Numbered from the stretch's first letter, positions 50,347 through 59,965 are shown. The stretch is DNA of 64,000 bases from Staphylococcus piscifermentans (GCF_900186985.1 NZ_LT906447.1:62001-126000), one strand, 5' to 3'. Program-made: numbers and translations. Notes: a model not told the origin generated them from the letters alone.

Positions 50347-51212
50347 TATCTTTGAGAGACCACACCGAATAGGGCAGCATGATTCTCAGTTTGAGTTGTT
50401 TGCAAACGTGCCACCCCATAATCAGGAGGTAAGAAATCATGCACTTTAGGTTCGATATATTTTAATAAGGCAGCACCTTGAGCAGAAATTCCGCCGCCGA
50501 TTAAAATCAATCCCGGATCATACATAATCTGAATTTGCGCAATTCCCTCTGCAACATGAGTAGCCCATTCATTCAAAATAGCTTGCGCAAGTGTATCACC
50601 AGTTTCTGCTAATTCAAATAAGCGAGGAACATTCGATGCAAACTCAAATTCCCATTTCTGCATCAATTCTTTTAAAGCAGCAGTCGAAGCACGTTTTTCA
50701 AAAGTTTTATCGTCTTCAGCACGATACAGCAGGTAACCAATCTCATTCGCACGATGCCGTTCTCCCGCATATAAACCTAATTTGTGATTATAAAATGCAC
50801 CGCCAATCCCTGTACCTAAAGTTAAACAGAAAATATTTTCTTCTTCATATTGATGAAAAGCCAGTTCTCTTAATAGTGCAGCGTCTACATCGTTATAAAT
50901 CTTTATTTGATTAGATAAGTCACTTAAAGCTTGGTAAAAATTTGTGCCATCAAAGTTTTGAATAGTAGGGCCGGTATAAACAACCTCTCCGCGCTCTGAA
51001 TCAATTACTCCGGCACTTGAGATACCGATAAAGGGTGAAGCCAGTGCATATTGTTCAATATAATCTCTAATTAAGCGATACACTTTCTCCACAATGAGTA
51101 CTTCTTTATTATCAGGTGTCGGTATCTTCACATATTTTACGATATCTAACTCATCATTTAAGACGGCAGCTTTGATGTTCGTTCCGCCGATATCTACTGC
51201 AATACTATACAT
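50346..51212 (-). CDS. nanK: ROK-family N-acetylmannosamine kinase NanK
   Basis: NanK phosphorylates N-acetylmannosamine made by NanA, giving the substrate of NanE. The 288-residue protein has the ROK signatures AVDIGGTNIKAAVL at the N-terminus, IYNDVDAALLREL (catalytic Asp) and FCLTLGTGIGGAFYN. The zinc-binding CxCGxxGC motif of many ROK kinases is not present, as in some Gram-positive NanK proteins. AGGAGGAATGTCGC precedes the ATG. It diverges from nanA, with a NanR-like palindrome and a cre-like site in the gap. Confidence 0.85.
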   Translation of the reverse strand: MYSIAVDIGGTNIKAAVLNDELDIVKYVKIPTPDNKEVLIVEKVYRLIRDYIEQYALASPFIGISSAGVIDSERGEVVYTGPTIQNFDGTNFYQALSDLSNQIKIYNDVDAALLRELAFHQYEEENIFCLTLGTGIGGAFYNHKLGLYAGERHRANEIGYLLYRAEDDKTFEKRASTAALKELMQKWEFEFASNVPRLFELAETGDTLAQAILNEWATHVAEGIAQIQIMYDPGLILIGGGISAQGAALLKYIEPKVHDFLPPDYGVARLQTTQTENHAALFGVVSQR

Positions 51213-51282
51213 GCGACATTCCTCCTATATTTATAACCATTATATTCACAAAGGTAGATTTCAGAAAGGCTATATCAATTTT

Positions 51283-51297
51283 TGAAAATAATTTTCA
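51283..51297. promoter_or_regulatory. Probable NanR operator, nanK/nanA gap
   Basis: TGAAAA-TAA-TTTTCA is the second copy of the palindrome seen at 49380-49394, with identical arms, a 3-base spacer and a shared ATT flank. It lies 70 bases before nanK and about 145-175 bases before nanA. Confidence 0.7.
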
Positions 51298-51349
51298 TTA
51301 AAATCAGACAATTGTGTTAAAAGTTTTCAAATCTTATTGTTCAGCAAAA

Positions 51350-51363
51350 TGATAGCGTTTACA
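51350..51363 (+). promoter_or_regulatory. cre-like site upstream of nanA
   Basis: TGATAGCGTTTACA matches the CcpA consensus TGWAARCGYTWNCW at all but one position. It lies about 80-110 bases before nanA, consistent with glucose repression of sialic-acid use. Confidence 0.6.
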
Positions 51364-51440
51364 ATTAGGTTTGTAAATCAGCAATTCAAGTAGGACCAGT
51401 CAAATTTATCAATTAGTAAAGCTTTATATAGAGATTATTT

Positions 51441-52340
51441 ATGTTTGGAGGAAAGCAAGATGGAAGAAAATTGAAAGGGTTATATGCCGCATTACTTGTA
51501 CCATTTGATGAAAATGGCCAAGTCAAAGAAGAAGGATTAAAGGCTATTGCCAAGAATGCGATTGAAAATGAAGGATTAGATGGACTATATGTAAATGGAA
51601 GTTCAGGAGAGAACTTCTTAATTAATACAGCACAGAAGAAACAAATCTTTAAAATTGCAAAAGAAGCTGTCGGAGACGACGTGAAATTGATTGCGCAAAT
51701 CGGCGCGCTTGATTTAAATGAAGCAATTGAACTCGGTAAATATGCGACTGAACTTGGCTATGATGCACTTTCAGCAGTCACACCGTTTTATTATCCACTC
51801 TCTTTTGAAGAAATTAAACAATATTACTTTGACTTAATTGAAGCAACTCAAAATAAGATGATTGTTTACTCCATTCCTGATCTGACAGGAGTTAATATCA
51901 ACGTCGAGCAATTTGGCGAACTTTTCAATCATGAGAAAATTATTGGCGTGAAATACACAGCGCCTAATTTCTTCTTATTAGAACGTTTACGTAAAGCTTA
52001 TCCAGATAAACTCATTTTCTCAGGCTTTGATGAAATGTTGATCCAAGCAGTTGCTTCAGGTGTAGACGGTGCCATCGGTTCTACATTTAATGTCAACGGT
52101 AAACGTACACGTCAAATCTTCGAATTAGCGCAACAAGGCAAAGTCGACGAAGCTTATCAAGTTCAACATGAAACAAACAATATTATTGCTAAAGTTTTAG
52201 AATTAGGACTGTATCCGACATTAAAAGAAATCTTGAAATATCGCGGTATCGATAGCGGTTTACCAAAACGCCCATTCGCGCCATTCAACGAAGAGAACAG
52301 AGCAGCTTTAGATGATTTAGTAAAACAATACAATTTGTAA
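51441..52340 (+). CDS. nanA: N-acetylneuraminate lyase NanA (start region disturbed)
   Basis: NanA splits sialic acid into N-acetylmannosamine and pyruvate. The protein is a dihydrodipicolinate-synthase-family TIM barrel with [29 protein letters not shown] and the Schiff-base Lys in IGVKYTAPN. The open frame begins at ATG 51441, but that codon has a poor ribosome site and precedes the GGAGGAAAG (51447-51455) that normally drives the gene. The ATG correctly spaced from it (51460) is out of frame and stops after four codons (ATG GAA GAA AAT TGA). With one extra base in the AAAA run it would give a 293-residue NanA, the length I remember for S. aureus. Translation may instead restart at TTG 51471, which overlaps that TGA. 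Confidence 0.85.
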   Translation: MFGGKQDGRKLKGLYAALLVPFDENGQVKEEGLKAIAKNAIENEGLDGLYVNGSSGENFLINTAQKKQIFKIAKEAVGDDVKLIAQIGALDLNEAIELGKYATELGYDALSAVTPFYYPLSFEEIKQYYFDLIEATQNKMIVYSIPDLTGVNINVEQFGELFNHEKIIGVKYTAPNFFLLERLRKAYPDKLIFSGFDEMLIQAVASGVDGAIGSTFNVNGKRTRQIFELAQQGKVDEAYQVQHETNNIIAKVLELGLYPTLKEILKYRGIDSGLPKRPFAPFNEENRAALDDLVKQYNL

Positions 52341-52367
52341 AATAGAATATGATTAGGGGTGTTGTTT

Positions 52368-53903
52368 ATGCAACAGGTTGGTTTTGGCGCATGGAACTGG
52401 GTTGCCGTTATTTTGTATCTCGTAGTGATGCTGATAGTGGGAGCCTACTTTACCAAACGTGCAAGTCAAAGCACAGATAGTTTCTTTACAGCAAGCGGAC
52501 GCCTTCCTTCATGGGCAATAGGTTTCTCAATTTATGCAACGACATTAAGTGCAATTACATTTATGTCAACACCAGAAAAGGCCTTTCTGACAGATTGGTC
52601 CTATATTGCTGGAAACATTGCAATTGTTGCAATTATTCCGTTATTAATTGCATTTTACGTACCATTCTTTAAAAAATTAAAGGTCACATCAGCATATGAA
52701 TACTTAGAAGCACGTTTCGGACCGAGTGTGCGTGTTATTGGTTCATTGCTCTTCGTGATTTTCCACTTAGGACGTATCGCCATTGTTATCTATTTACCGA
52801 CATTAGCAATTACAGCAGTGTCTGATATCAATCCTTATCTAGTAGCGAGTTTAGTGGGTATCTTATGTATTCTGTACACATTCTTAGGTGGATTTGAAGG
52901 CGTAGTATGGAGCGACTTTATCCAAGGCGTCATTTTACTAGGAGGCGCTTTGATGATTATCATCATTGGTGCTATGGAAATCAAAGGCGGCTTTGGTACT
53001 ATTGCTCACGATGCCGTCGCAAACAAGAAATTACTCAGCGCCGATAACTGGAAATTAAATTCAGCTGCTGCAGCGTTGCCGATTATTTTCCTGGGAAATA
53101 TTTTTAATAACTTACATCAATATACAGCCAGTCAAGACGTTGTTCAACGTTACCAAGCTTCCGACTCTATTGATGAAACGAAGAAATCACTGTGGATCAA
53201 CGGTATATTAGCCTTAATCTCAGCACCGATTTTCTACGGCATGGGAACAATGATGTATTCATTCTATAAACATTCTGATTCACTGCCTGAAGGTTTCAAC
53301 ACATCTTCAGTCGTACCTTACTTCATCTTGACAGAAATGCCACCATTTGTTGGCGGTTTACTGATCGCAGCCATCTTCGCAGCTGCACAATCTACCATTT
53401 CTTCAAGCTTGAACTCCATTTCAGCATGTATTTCTGAAGACATTAAAGACCGCTTCTTCGGAAAAGGAAAAGACGAGAAGAGTGAAGTACTCTTTGCGAG
53501 AATCACTATTGTAGTGGCTGGTTTGCTCAGCTACTGTATCGCAATCTATTTAATTGCAGCAGATTCTAACAACTTGTGGGATTTATTCTTATTAGTAACT
53601 GGATTATTCGGTGTACCTTTGGCAGGTATCTTTGCAGTTGGAATCTTTACGAAACGCGCCAATACCTTAGGCGTTATCGTCGGCTTACTTGCAGGTGTAG
53701 TGATTGCATATTTGATGAAAGGCGTAGGCGGAGCGAACTCTCCATTCTATGTTTCTATTATTTCATTCTTTATCGCCTTCATCTTTGGTTATTTAATCAG
53801 TTTATTCGTACCTGCGAAAAACGCTAAAGATATTACAGCTCTGACAATTTATGATAAAGATAAACCATCTACTTACGTTTCTAAAGTAGCCACAAGAAAA
53901 TAA
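52368..53903 (+). CDS. nanT: Sodium:solute symporter, sialic acid transporter NanT
   Basis: The 511-residue SSS-family protein has about thirteen membrane segments and family blocks TDSFFTASGRLPSWAIGFS, TLSAITFMSTPEKAF, YTFLGGFEGVVWSDFIQG and AAAQSTISSSLNSISA. S. aureus NanT is an SSS sialic-acid symporter encoded beside nanA, and the same arrangement here makes the substrate a good inference. The ATG at 52368 is used, with TTAGGGGTG 7 bases upstream. It lies 27 bases after nanA in the same operon and is followed by a strong terminator. Confidence 0.9.
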   Translation: MQQVGFGAWNWVAVILYLVVMLIVGAYFTKRASQSTDSFFTASGRLPSWAIGFSIYATTLSAITFMSTPEKAFLTDWSYIAGNIAIVAIIPLLIAFYVPFFKKLKVTSAYEYLEARFGPSVRVIGSLLFVIFHLGRIAIVIYLPTLAITAVSDINPYLVASLVGILCILYTFLGGFEGVVWSDFIQGVILLGGALMIIIIGAMEIKGGFGTIAHDAVANKKLLSADNWKLNSAAAALPIIFLGNIFNNLHQYTASQDVVQRYQASDSIDETKKSLWINGILALISAPIFYGMGTMMYSFYKHSDSLPEGFNTSSVVPYFILTEMPPFVGGLLIAAIFAAAQSTISSSLNSISACISEDIKDRFFGKGKDEKSEVLFARITIVVAGLLSYCIAIYLIAADSNNLWDLFLLVTGLFGVPLAGIFAVGIFTKRANTLGVIVGLLAGVVIAYLMKGVGGANSPFYVSIISFFIAFIFGYLISLFVPAKNAKDITALTIYDKDKPSTYVSKVATRK

Positions 53904-53913
53904 TGCGTATCAC

Positions 53914-53961
53914 AAGCTCAGGATCCCGAGACTCAAATGCATGTCTCGGCCCTGAGCTTTT
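53914..53961 (+). terminator. Terminator after nanA-nanT
   Basis: AAGCTCAGG plus CCGAGAC (53914-53932) pair with GTCTCGG plus CCTGAGCTT (53943-53959), a long stem with one internal bulge, followed by TT. Confidence 0.8.
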
Positions 53962-54054
53962 ACATTTATACTCCGTCTTAAAATGGCAATTTTAGGGTAT
54001 TAAATACACAATACGATATCTTTTTTGCTAAATTGAGAAGAAGGCGGTGTTAAG

Positions 54055-55434
54055 TTGAATAAACTAGGATTTTGGTCCATCGTGCTGTTAACTATCAACT
54101 TAATAGTAGGTTCAGGCATTTTCTTATCCCCTGGAACAGTTGTTGGTATGGCAGGCAAGTATACACCGCTTGTTTATTTGATTGCTGCTTCCTTTGCAGG
54201 CGTTCTAGCTATTTCCTTTGCGTCCGCAGCTAAATATGTCAATAAAGGCGGCGCGGCTTATGCTTATTCGACAGCTGCTTTCGGAGAGCATATCGGCTTC
54301 TATGTCGGCATAGCTCAATTTATTGCAGGCAGTATTGCTTGGGGTGTGATGGCGACTGCAGTGGTGAAGACGATTTTAGTCATTACAGGTGGGCCTAGTA
54401 ATAATCTATTATGGATTACCATCGGCATTTTAATATTAATGGTAATTATCTTTTGTATTAATATCTTCGGTACTAAATTATTTGAGTTAGTTAATAACCT
54501 TTCAACAGCAGGTAAATTGATCTCGCTTGGAACAGTAATTATAGCGGGTTTAATTGTCATTATTTCTACTGGCAAATCACATTACTATGAGATAGACCAT
54601 CTCGTAAATACTTCACATTTAGATAGTTCAGGATTTGTAATGGCCATCATTGCTGCCTTCTATGCCTTTACAGGATTTGAAAATGTAGCAAACGGGTCTC
54701 AAGATATGCAATCTCCTGAAAAAAATCTGCCGAAAGCCATTCCAGTAGCTATCCTCATCATCGGAACAGCTTTTATAGGACTTATCACGATTATTATGAT
54801 GCTTAATCCTGAGGCTTTACTCAGAACTAAACAAGTGGTCTCGCTTGTGGCAATCTTCAAATCGCCGATTCTCTATAACATTATTTTATATGGGGCTTTA
54901 ATTTCAATGTTTGGCATCAATATTGCAACATCATTCTCCATTCCACGTATGTTGGAATCTGTTGCAGAAAAAGGACAGTTGCCAGCATGGTTTAAATATC
55001 GAAATCAATATGGCTTTCCGCTTCACGCTTTTCTAGTCACTGCCCTTGTTGCAGTGTTGCTGCCGATGTCCTTCCGCTTCGAAATGGACAGCATCATCGT
55101 ACTCAGCGCAATTTCGCGATTTGTACAATTCTTAATCGTGCCCGCTGCTTTGATTACATTCTATATGGGCAAAGCGCACGACGATGTACTCGATTCTGCG
55201 AAAAAGAACATCTTTACAGATATGTTCATGCCAAGTATTGCTTTATTCCTGACTGTCTTCATGCTCTTAAGATTTGATTGGAAAAGCGAGTTTTCCGTGA
55301 AACATCATGACGTCTTAGTGCCGAATTATTCAGCAATCATTGCCATGGTAATAGGTTATATCATACTGCCAATAATTCTGTTTTGGATAAATCACCGTAG
55401 AGAAGTTAAAAGAAAAGCTGCAGAAGAATGTTAA
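54055..55434 (+). CDS. APC-superfamily amino acid permease, first paralogue
   Basis: The 459-residue protein has twelve predicted membrane segments and the APC signature near the N-terminus (NLIVGSGIFLSPGTVVGMAGKYTPLVYLIA), with the GSGIF substrate-backbone motif. Mid-protein AFYAFTGFENVANGSQDMQSPEKNLPKAI is typical of basic/aromatic amino-acid permeases. The exact substrate cannot be read. TTG at 54055 is the start, with AAGGCGGTG 6 bases upstream. A closely similar paralogue follows 137 bases on, with no clear terminator between. Confidence 0.85.
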   Translation: MNKLGFWSIVLLTINLIVGSGIFLSPGTVVGMAGKYTPLVYLIAASFAGVLAISFASAAKYVNKGGAAYAYSTAAFGEHIGFYVGIAQFIAGSIAWGVMATAVVKTILVITGGPSNNLLWITIGILILMVIIFCINIFGTKLFELVNNLSTAGKLISLGTVIIAGLIVIISTGKSHYYEIDHLVNTSHLDSSGFVMAIIAAFYAFTGFENVANGSQDMQSPEKNLPKAIPVAILIIGTAFIGLITIIMMLNPEALLRTKQVVSLVAIFKSPILYNIILYGALISMFGINIATSFSIPRMLESVAEKGQLPAWFKYRNQYGFPLHAFLVTALVAVLLPMSFRFEMDSIIVLSAISRFVQFLIVPAALITFYMGKAHDDVLDSAKKNIFTDMFMPSIALFLTVFMLLRFDWKSEFSVKHHDVLVPNYSAIIAMVIGYIILPIILFWINHRREVKRKAAEEC

Positions 55435-55571
55435 AAATATAAGGAAGAAAGGGGCTTTTACAAAATAATTTCTGAATATTCTTATAATGATATTGACTTA
55501 CCTTCAAATACGAATATAAATGGACGTACTATTCAAAGACTTTATTAATCAAGCTGAAAGTATGTGATGAT

Positions 55572-56930
55572 ATGAAAAAATTAGGATTTTGGTCAATTGT
55601 TTTATTCGCAATCAACTCAATTATAGGATCAGGTATCTTTTTATCGCCAGCAGCCGTTATTAAAATTGCAGGGAAATATACACCCATCGTTTACATTTTC
55701 GCTGCGTTGTTAGCTGCTATTTTAGCCATTACTTTTGCGGCAGCAGCCAAATATGTAACTAAAAGTGGGGCAGCATATGCTTATGCAACTGCAGCTTTTG
55801 GTGAGAATATTGGTTTTTATGTAGGGATTACCAGATTTATCGCTGGTAGCATCGCTTGGGGTGTAATGGCAACTGCAGTAGTCAAGACAGTCATAACTAT
55901 TTTCGGAGGAGATAACACCAGTTTCTGGATGATTACTTTAGGGCTAGTGTTATTGATGGTAATACTATTAATCATCAATATGTCCGGAAATAAAATTTTC
56001 GAGATTATTAATAATCTTTCTACCATCGGAAAATTACTTGCACTATTAACCACTATTGTAGCCGGAGTAGTCATTGTGATAATGACGCGAGAGAATCACT
56101 TCAATGAGATTAACCATATTGTAGATACTTCAAGTATTAACGGTTCTACTTTAGTGATGGCAGTTGTCGCCGCTTTCTATGCTTTTACAGGATTTGAAAG
56201 TGTAGCAAATGCATCAGAAGATATGAAACAGCCTGAAAAGAACTTGCCGAGAGCCATTCCTTTAGCTATTTTAGTTATTGGTGTAGTATATATCGGTATC
56301 ATTTTAGCCACAATGATGGTAAATCCTGGAGCTTTGATTAAGACCAAAGAAGTCGTGTCACTTGTCGCAGTATTTGATTCACCTATTATTTACAACATTA
56401 TTTTATACGGTGCTTTAATCTCAATGTTTGGTATCAACGTTGCCGCTTCCTTTGGAACACCAAGAATACTCGAGGCTATCGCAAATGAAAATCAAGTGCC
56501 ACATTGGTTTAAGAAACGTACGAAACAAGGCTTTCCATTTATTGCCTTTATGACAACTTTCTTAGTGGCGGCAGTCTTACCAATGGCCTTCCAATATGAT
56601 ATGACCAGTATCATTATTTTAAGTTCCATTTCACGTTTTATCCAATTTTTAGTTGTGCCGGTAGGGGTATTGATGTTCTATTTTGGAAAAGAACGAGGCT
56701 ATACCTTAGAAAATGTGCACAAGAACATAGTGACAGATGTAGTCTTACCTGTCATTTCATTACTACTTACCGTCCTTTTATTAGTCATGTTTGATTGGAA
56801 AGGACAATTCTCTATCAAAACTGATAGTGGCACAATGCTGAACTACTACGCAATAACAGCTATGGTCATCGGGTATGTCATACTTCCCGCAGTCTTATTT
56901 TGGGTCAATAAAAAAAGAATAGCAAAATAA
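55572..56930 (+). CDS. APC-superfamily amino acid permease, second paralogue
   Basis: The 452-residue permease is a duplicate of its upstream neighbour: both start KLGFWSIVL and share GSGIFLSP, FIAGSIAWGVMATAVVKT, AAFYAFTGFE and LYGALISMFGIN. Differences cluster in GSQDMQSPEKNLPK versus ASEDMKQPEKNLPR and in the loops, so substrate range may have diverged. The ATG at 55572 has only a weak ribosome site (GAAAG, 14 bases away). The substrate is unassigned; no metabolic partner gene is adjacent. Confidence 0.85.
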   Translation: MKKLGFWSIVLFAINSIIGSGIFLSPAAVIKIAGKYTPIVYIFAALLAAILAITFAAAAKYVTKSGAAYAYATAAFGENIGFYVGITRFIAGSIAWGVMATAVVKTVITIFGGDNTSFWMITLGLVLLMVILLIINMSGNKIFEIINNLSTIGKLLALLTTIVAGVVIVIMTRENHFNEINHIVDTSSINGSTLVMAVVAAFYAFTGFESVANASEDMKQPEKNLPRAIPLAILVIGVVYIGIILATMMVNPGALIKTKEVVSLVAVFDSPIIYNIILYGALISMFGINVAASFGTPRILEAIANENQVPHWFKKRTKQGFPFIAFMTTFLVAAVLPMAFQYDMTSIIILSSISRFIQFLVVPVGVLMFYFGKERGYTLENVHKNIVTDVVLPVISLLLTVLLLVMFDWKGQFSIKTDSGTMLNYYAITAMVIGYVILPAVLFWVNKKRIAK

Positions 56931-57003
56931 TGCGTATCATTTGATATAAACAAGCGGAATGGTTTTTCATAAAAGAAAGTCACAATACAAAAGGAGTTCT
57001 ATT

Positions 57004-57741
57004 ATGGCAGACCAACGTAATGCGTTTACGCTCAGATTATTAGAAGATGCAAACATTCATCCAGAAATGCGCGTGTTAGATATAGGATGCGGACCTGGAG
57101 AAGTGACAGGACTGCTGGCAGCGCTAGTAGGTGTTTCTGGGAAAGTCATCGGTATCGATAACAACACGCAATTATTGAATCTCGCGAAGCAAAATCATAG
57201 TGGTGAGAATATTGAATATAGAGAAGCGGATTTGTACAACTTACCAAATGATTTAGGACAATTTGATGCAATAGTAGGACGCCGTGTCCTCATGTATCTA
57301 CCTGACCCCATGCAAGCTTTAGAAAATTTAAAACCATTGTTGAAACCAGATGGTCTATTTATTTTCCAAGAAAGTGATGCGATTAATGGTGGTACAGGAG
57401 GAGATGCGCTGCCTCGCCACCAGCAAGCCATTCAATGGGTTTGGCAAACAGTCGAGTTGGAAGGCGGAGACATTCATATCGGTGAGAAATTGTACGAGAT
57501 GTACGTTCAGCTCGGCATTGAAGCGCCGCATATTATAGCAGAAGTCGTGATGCAGACATCGAAAGAGAACGATCTTGCTTGGCTCGTAGAAATGATGTTA
57601 CCGAGAATGCAGGAACATCAAGTGTTGAATAGAGATTTCTCTATTGATACCTTTAAAAAAGAATTGCAGGAAGAAGCGGAAGGCGTAAATACTGCCTTTA
57701 TCCGAGATACCGCTTTCGGCATTTGGGGAAAGCTTAAATAA
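57004..57741 (+). CDS. Class I SAM-dependent methyltransferase
   Basis: The 245-residue protein has the SAM-binding motif I VLDIGCGPGEVTGLLA, motif II GIDNNTQLL, and DAIVGRRVLMYLPDP in the position of motif IV, followed by a C-terminal cap. The sequence resembles ubiquinone/menaquinone or small-molecule methyltransferases, but the substrate is unknown. The ATG at 57004 is used because AAAGGAG lies 7 bases upstream; in-frame codons upstream from 56959 look like leader sequence. It is followed by a clear terminator. Confidence 0.85.
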   Translation: MADQRNAFTLRLLEDANIHPEMRVLDIGCGPGEVTGLLAALVGVSGKVIGIDNNTQLLNLAKQNHSGENIEYREADLYNLPNDLGQFDAIVGRRVLMYLPDPMQALENLKPLLKPDGLFIFQESDAINGGTGGDALPRHQQAIQWVWQTVELEGGDIHIGEKLYEMYVQLGIEAPHIIAEVVMQTSKENDLAWLVEMMLPRMQEHQVLNRDFSIDTFKKELQEEAEGVNTAFIRDTAFGIWGKLK

Positions 57742-57787
57742 AAGAAACACTTTGAGAGTTGGGAGGACTTTCAAAGTGTTTCTTTTA
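57742..57787 (+). terminator. Terminator after the methyltransferase gene
   Basis: AAAGAAACACTTTGA and TCAAAGTGTTTCTTT form a 15-bp stem with AGT/ACT inside, followed by TA. One of the longest stems in the window. Confidence 0.9.
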
Positions 57788-57938
57788 GGAATTAGAAAAA
57801 ATTTGTTTATCTATATTGCAATATAGGTAATAATTTATAATAATATAGGGGATTATTTGATAATTGCAATAGAAGATTGTGTGATGATCATTAATTGTCT
57901 GCATTTTAATGTATATTGTGTTTTAGGAGTGAGTTAAG

Positions 57939-58799
57939 ATGGATAAGTCAACAAGAGTCCTGAATATCTTCACACGCTTATTGAATGGAGAAACGGTCAG
58001 AAAGTCAGAGCTCTCTGAGTTTGGGAATGTGAGTACGAAGTCTATTCAAAGAGACGTTAGGATAATCAATGATTTTTTCTATGAAAGTGAGTATTGGAAT
58101 AATAGAAACACTGAAATTGTTTATAAAAAGAACGGCTATGAATTAATCACGCATTTTAATAGTTTAAACAGCTTAGCGTTGCTAGGGCTTATGATTAAGA
58201 TTAAAAGTTTAACGCCTATCTTGCATGTTGATGTATACAATTTATTCAAAAGAGAAATACAAAATATGCGTATGGAAGATAGAAAGGTTTTATATGAAAT
58301 GCTAAATCATTTTAAAAAACGAAATGATATGTTTCCTGGACAAACATTAATGCTGATAGAAAAAGCGATTAGTCAGAAAAACTTAGTTTGGATGAAATTT
58401 AACGGCCATATTATAGAAGTAAAGCCATTATCGACGATGTACATGCACTACGATTATTGGTTTACATATGAATATGACAAAACGATTTACACTAAACGTG
58501 TACGCCTTATTGAAAATTTCAAAGTCTCCGATCATACTTTTAATGAAGTGAAAAGTAAAGAATTAGTGACCGTTGAAATTGATCAAACCAAATGGGAGTT
58601 ATTTCGACAGCAATATACTATAGTTGAAGAATTAGAACGTACTAAGGATGGAAAAATAATTGTGAGGATTGCGTGTACAGAGCTAGATGCTTACTACATC
58701 GCATATCAGATGGCACCTTTGGCACGTATTTTAGAACCTCAAAAGTATATAGATAGCTTTATTGAGCGTCTTAATCAAATCAAAAGTTGCTACGAGTAA
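57939..58799 (+). CDS. WYL-domain transcriptional regulator
   Basis: The 286-residue protein has an N-terminal helix-turn-helix of the DeoR/YafY kind (NVSTKSIQRDVRIINDFF) and a C-terminal WYL-type domain (about 145-215, with KPLSTMYMHYDYWFTYEYD and YTKRVRLIENF). WYL proteins often sense nucleic acid or small ligands and control stress or defence genes; the target here is unknown. AGGAGTGAG precedes the ATG. It is flanked by terminators and no defence genes are nearby. Confidence 0.75.
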   Translation: MDKSTRVLNIFTRLLNGETVRKSELSEFGNVSTKSIQRDVRIINDFFYESEYWNNRNTEIVYKKNGYELITHFNSLNSLALLGLMIKIKSLTPILHVDVYNLFKREIQNMRMEDRKVLYEMLNHFKKRNDMFPGQTLMLIEKAISQKNLVWMKFNGHIIEVKPLSTMYMHYDYWFTYEYDKTIYTKRVRLIENFKVSDHTFNEVKSKELVTVEIDQTKWELFRQQYTIVEELERTKDGKIIVRIACTELDAYYIAYQMAPLARILEPQKYIDSFIERLNQIKSCYE

Positions 58800-58829
58800 A
58801 CAAAAAATATGCAAAGCAGACGCATATCC

Positions 58830-58870
58830 AATCCCCTCACTAGTGGTGTAGTAAGGGGATTTGTTTGTTA
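58830..58870. terminator. Hairpin between the WYL and MerR genes
   Basis: AATCCCCT (58830-58837) and AGGGGATT (58854-58861) form an 8-bp stem with further partial pairing in the loop, followed by TGTTTGTT. It lies between converging genes and probably serves both. Confidence 0.6.
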
Positions 58871-58871
58871 T

Positions 58872-59213
58872 TCATTTAGTTTGAGATAGCTTCTCTTCAA
58901 TCGCAGAAATACGCAAATCGACAATTTCTCTTTCTGCTTTCAATACATTCAGGTGGGCTTCTAAAATATCCGCAATCTGCGCTTCATCCCTAGAAAGTTT
59001 CTCTACACTTTGTTTAATTTGTTTCAATGGCATACTGAGCAAACTGAAACATTGGATCAAGCTGACCATCTCAATATCTTTTTGAGAATAGACACGTTGA
59101 TTATGTGCATCACGCTCAATATTCATCAACAATCCATGCTTCTCGTAATAACGCAATTTACTTTTGGAGATGTCTTTCATATCAGACACCTCTTGAATTG
59201 AATATTTTTCCAA
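58872..59213 (-). CDS. MerR-family transcriptional regulator
   Basis: The 113-residue protein has a MerR winged helix at the N-terminus (YSIQEVSDMKDISKSKLRYYEKHGLL, then NQRVYSQKDIEMVSLI) followed by a long dimerising helix, with no C-terminal ligand domain and no cysteines, so metal sensing is unlikely. It is divergent from a nitroreductase gene with only about 70 bases between starts, a layout in which such regulators usually control the neighbour. TTG at 59213 is favoured because AAGGGAA stands about 11 bases upstream; GTG at 59222 adjoins it. Confidence 0.8.
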   Translation of the reverse strand: MEKYSIQEVSDMKDISKSKLRYYEKHGLLMNIERDAHNQRVYSQKDIEMVSLIQCFSLLSMPLKQIKQSVEKLSRDEAQIADILEAHLNVLKAEREIVDLRISAIEEKLSQTK

Positions 59214-59285
59214 ACAAATCACTTCCCTTAAACCATGGTTTAACCTATATTCTATTATATAGAAAAATGCTTACGAGGTGAAAGA

Positions 59286-59906
59286 ATGGAAAACTTTACT
59301 GATATTCTGAACGGTAGAAAATCTGTAAAAGGGTTTGACCCTGAATATAAAATTCCAAAAGAAGAAATGGATGAAATCTTAGCACAAGCGGCAAAAGCGC
59401 CTTCTTCAGTGAACATGCAGCCATGGAGAGTGGCGGTCGTTCAAAGTGATGAAGCTAAAGATAAACTAAGACCATATATCCAATTTAATACGAATCAAAA
59501 TGATACATCTTCAGCAATGCTCGTTATCTTCGGCGACTTGCAATGTTATGAATATGCAGACTTCATTTATGAAAGCGCTGTGGAAAATGGCATGATGCCA
59601 GAAGAAGTGAAAGATCAAATGTTGCCATTAGTGAAAGATGGCTATCAAAATTTAGCACGTGAACAAATGAATGACATCGTAAAAATAGACAGCAGTTTAA
59701 TGGCAATGCAATTAATGCTCGTTGCGAAACAACACGGATATGATACTAATCCGATAGGCGGGTTTGATGCGGATCAAATCGGCGAAGTCCTCGGTTATCC
59801 GTTAGACCGCTATGTACCTGTCATGATTGTCGCAATCGGCAAGAAAGCCAAAGAACCACGCGACTCCTTCAGAATGCCGACTGAAAAATTTGTAGAATAT
59901 CAATAA
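59286..59906 (+). CDS. Nitroreductase family protein
   Basis: The 206-residue FMN enzyme has the family blocks GRKSVKGFDPEYKIPKEEM, AAKAPSSVNMQPWRV (FMN phosphate contact) and HGYDTNPIGGFDADQIGEVLGYP. Such proteins reduce quinones, nitro compounds or flavins using NAD(P)H, often under oxidative or electrophile stress. GAGGTGAAAGA precedes the ATG. The divergent MerR-type gene is the likely regulator. Confidence 0.85.
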   Translation: MENFTDILNGRKSVKGFDPEYKIPKEEMDEILAQAAKAPSSVNMQPWRVAVVQSDEAKDKLRPYIQFNTNQNDTSSAMLVIFGDLQCYEYADFIYESAVENGMMPEEVKDQMLPLVKDGYQNLAREQMNDIVKIDSSLMAMQLMLVAKQHGYDTNPIGGFDADQIGEVLGYPLDRYVPVMIVAIGKKAKEPRDSFRMPTEKFVEYQ

Positions 59907-59965
59907 ACGAGGATGAAATACGCGATTTAACACCATCTGCAAAATTTGTTATTCTATTATAGTCA

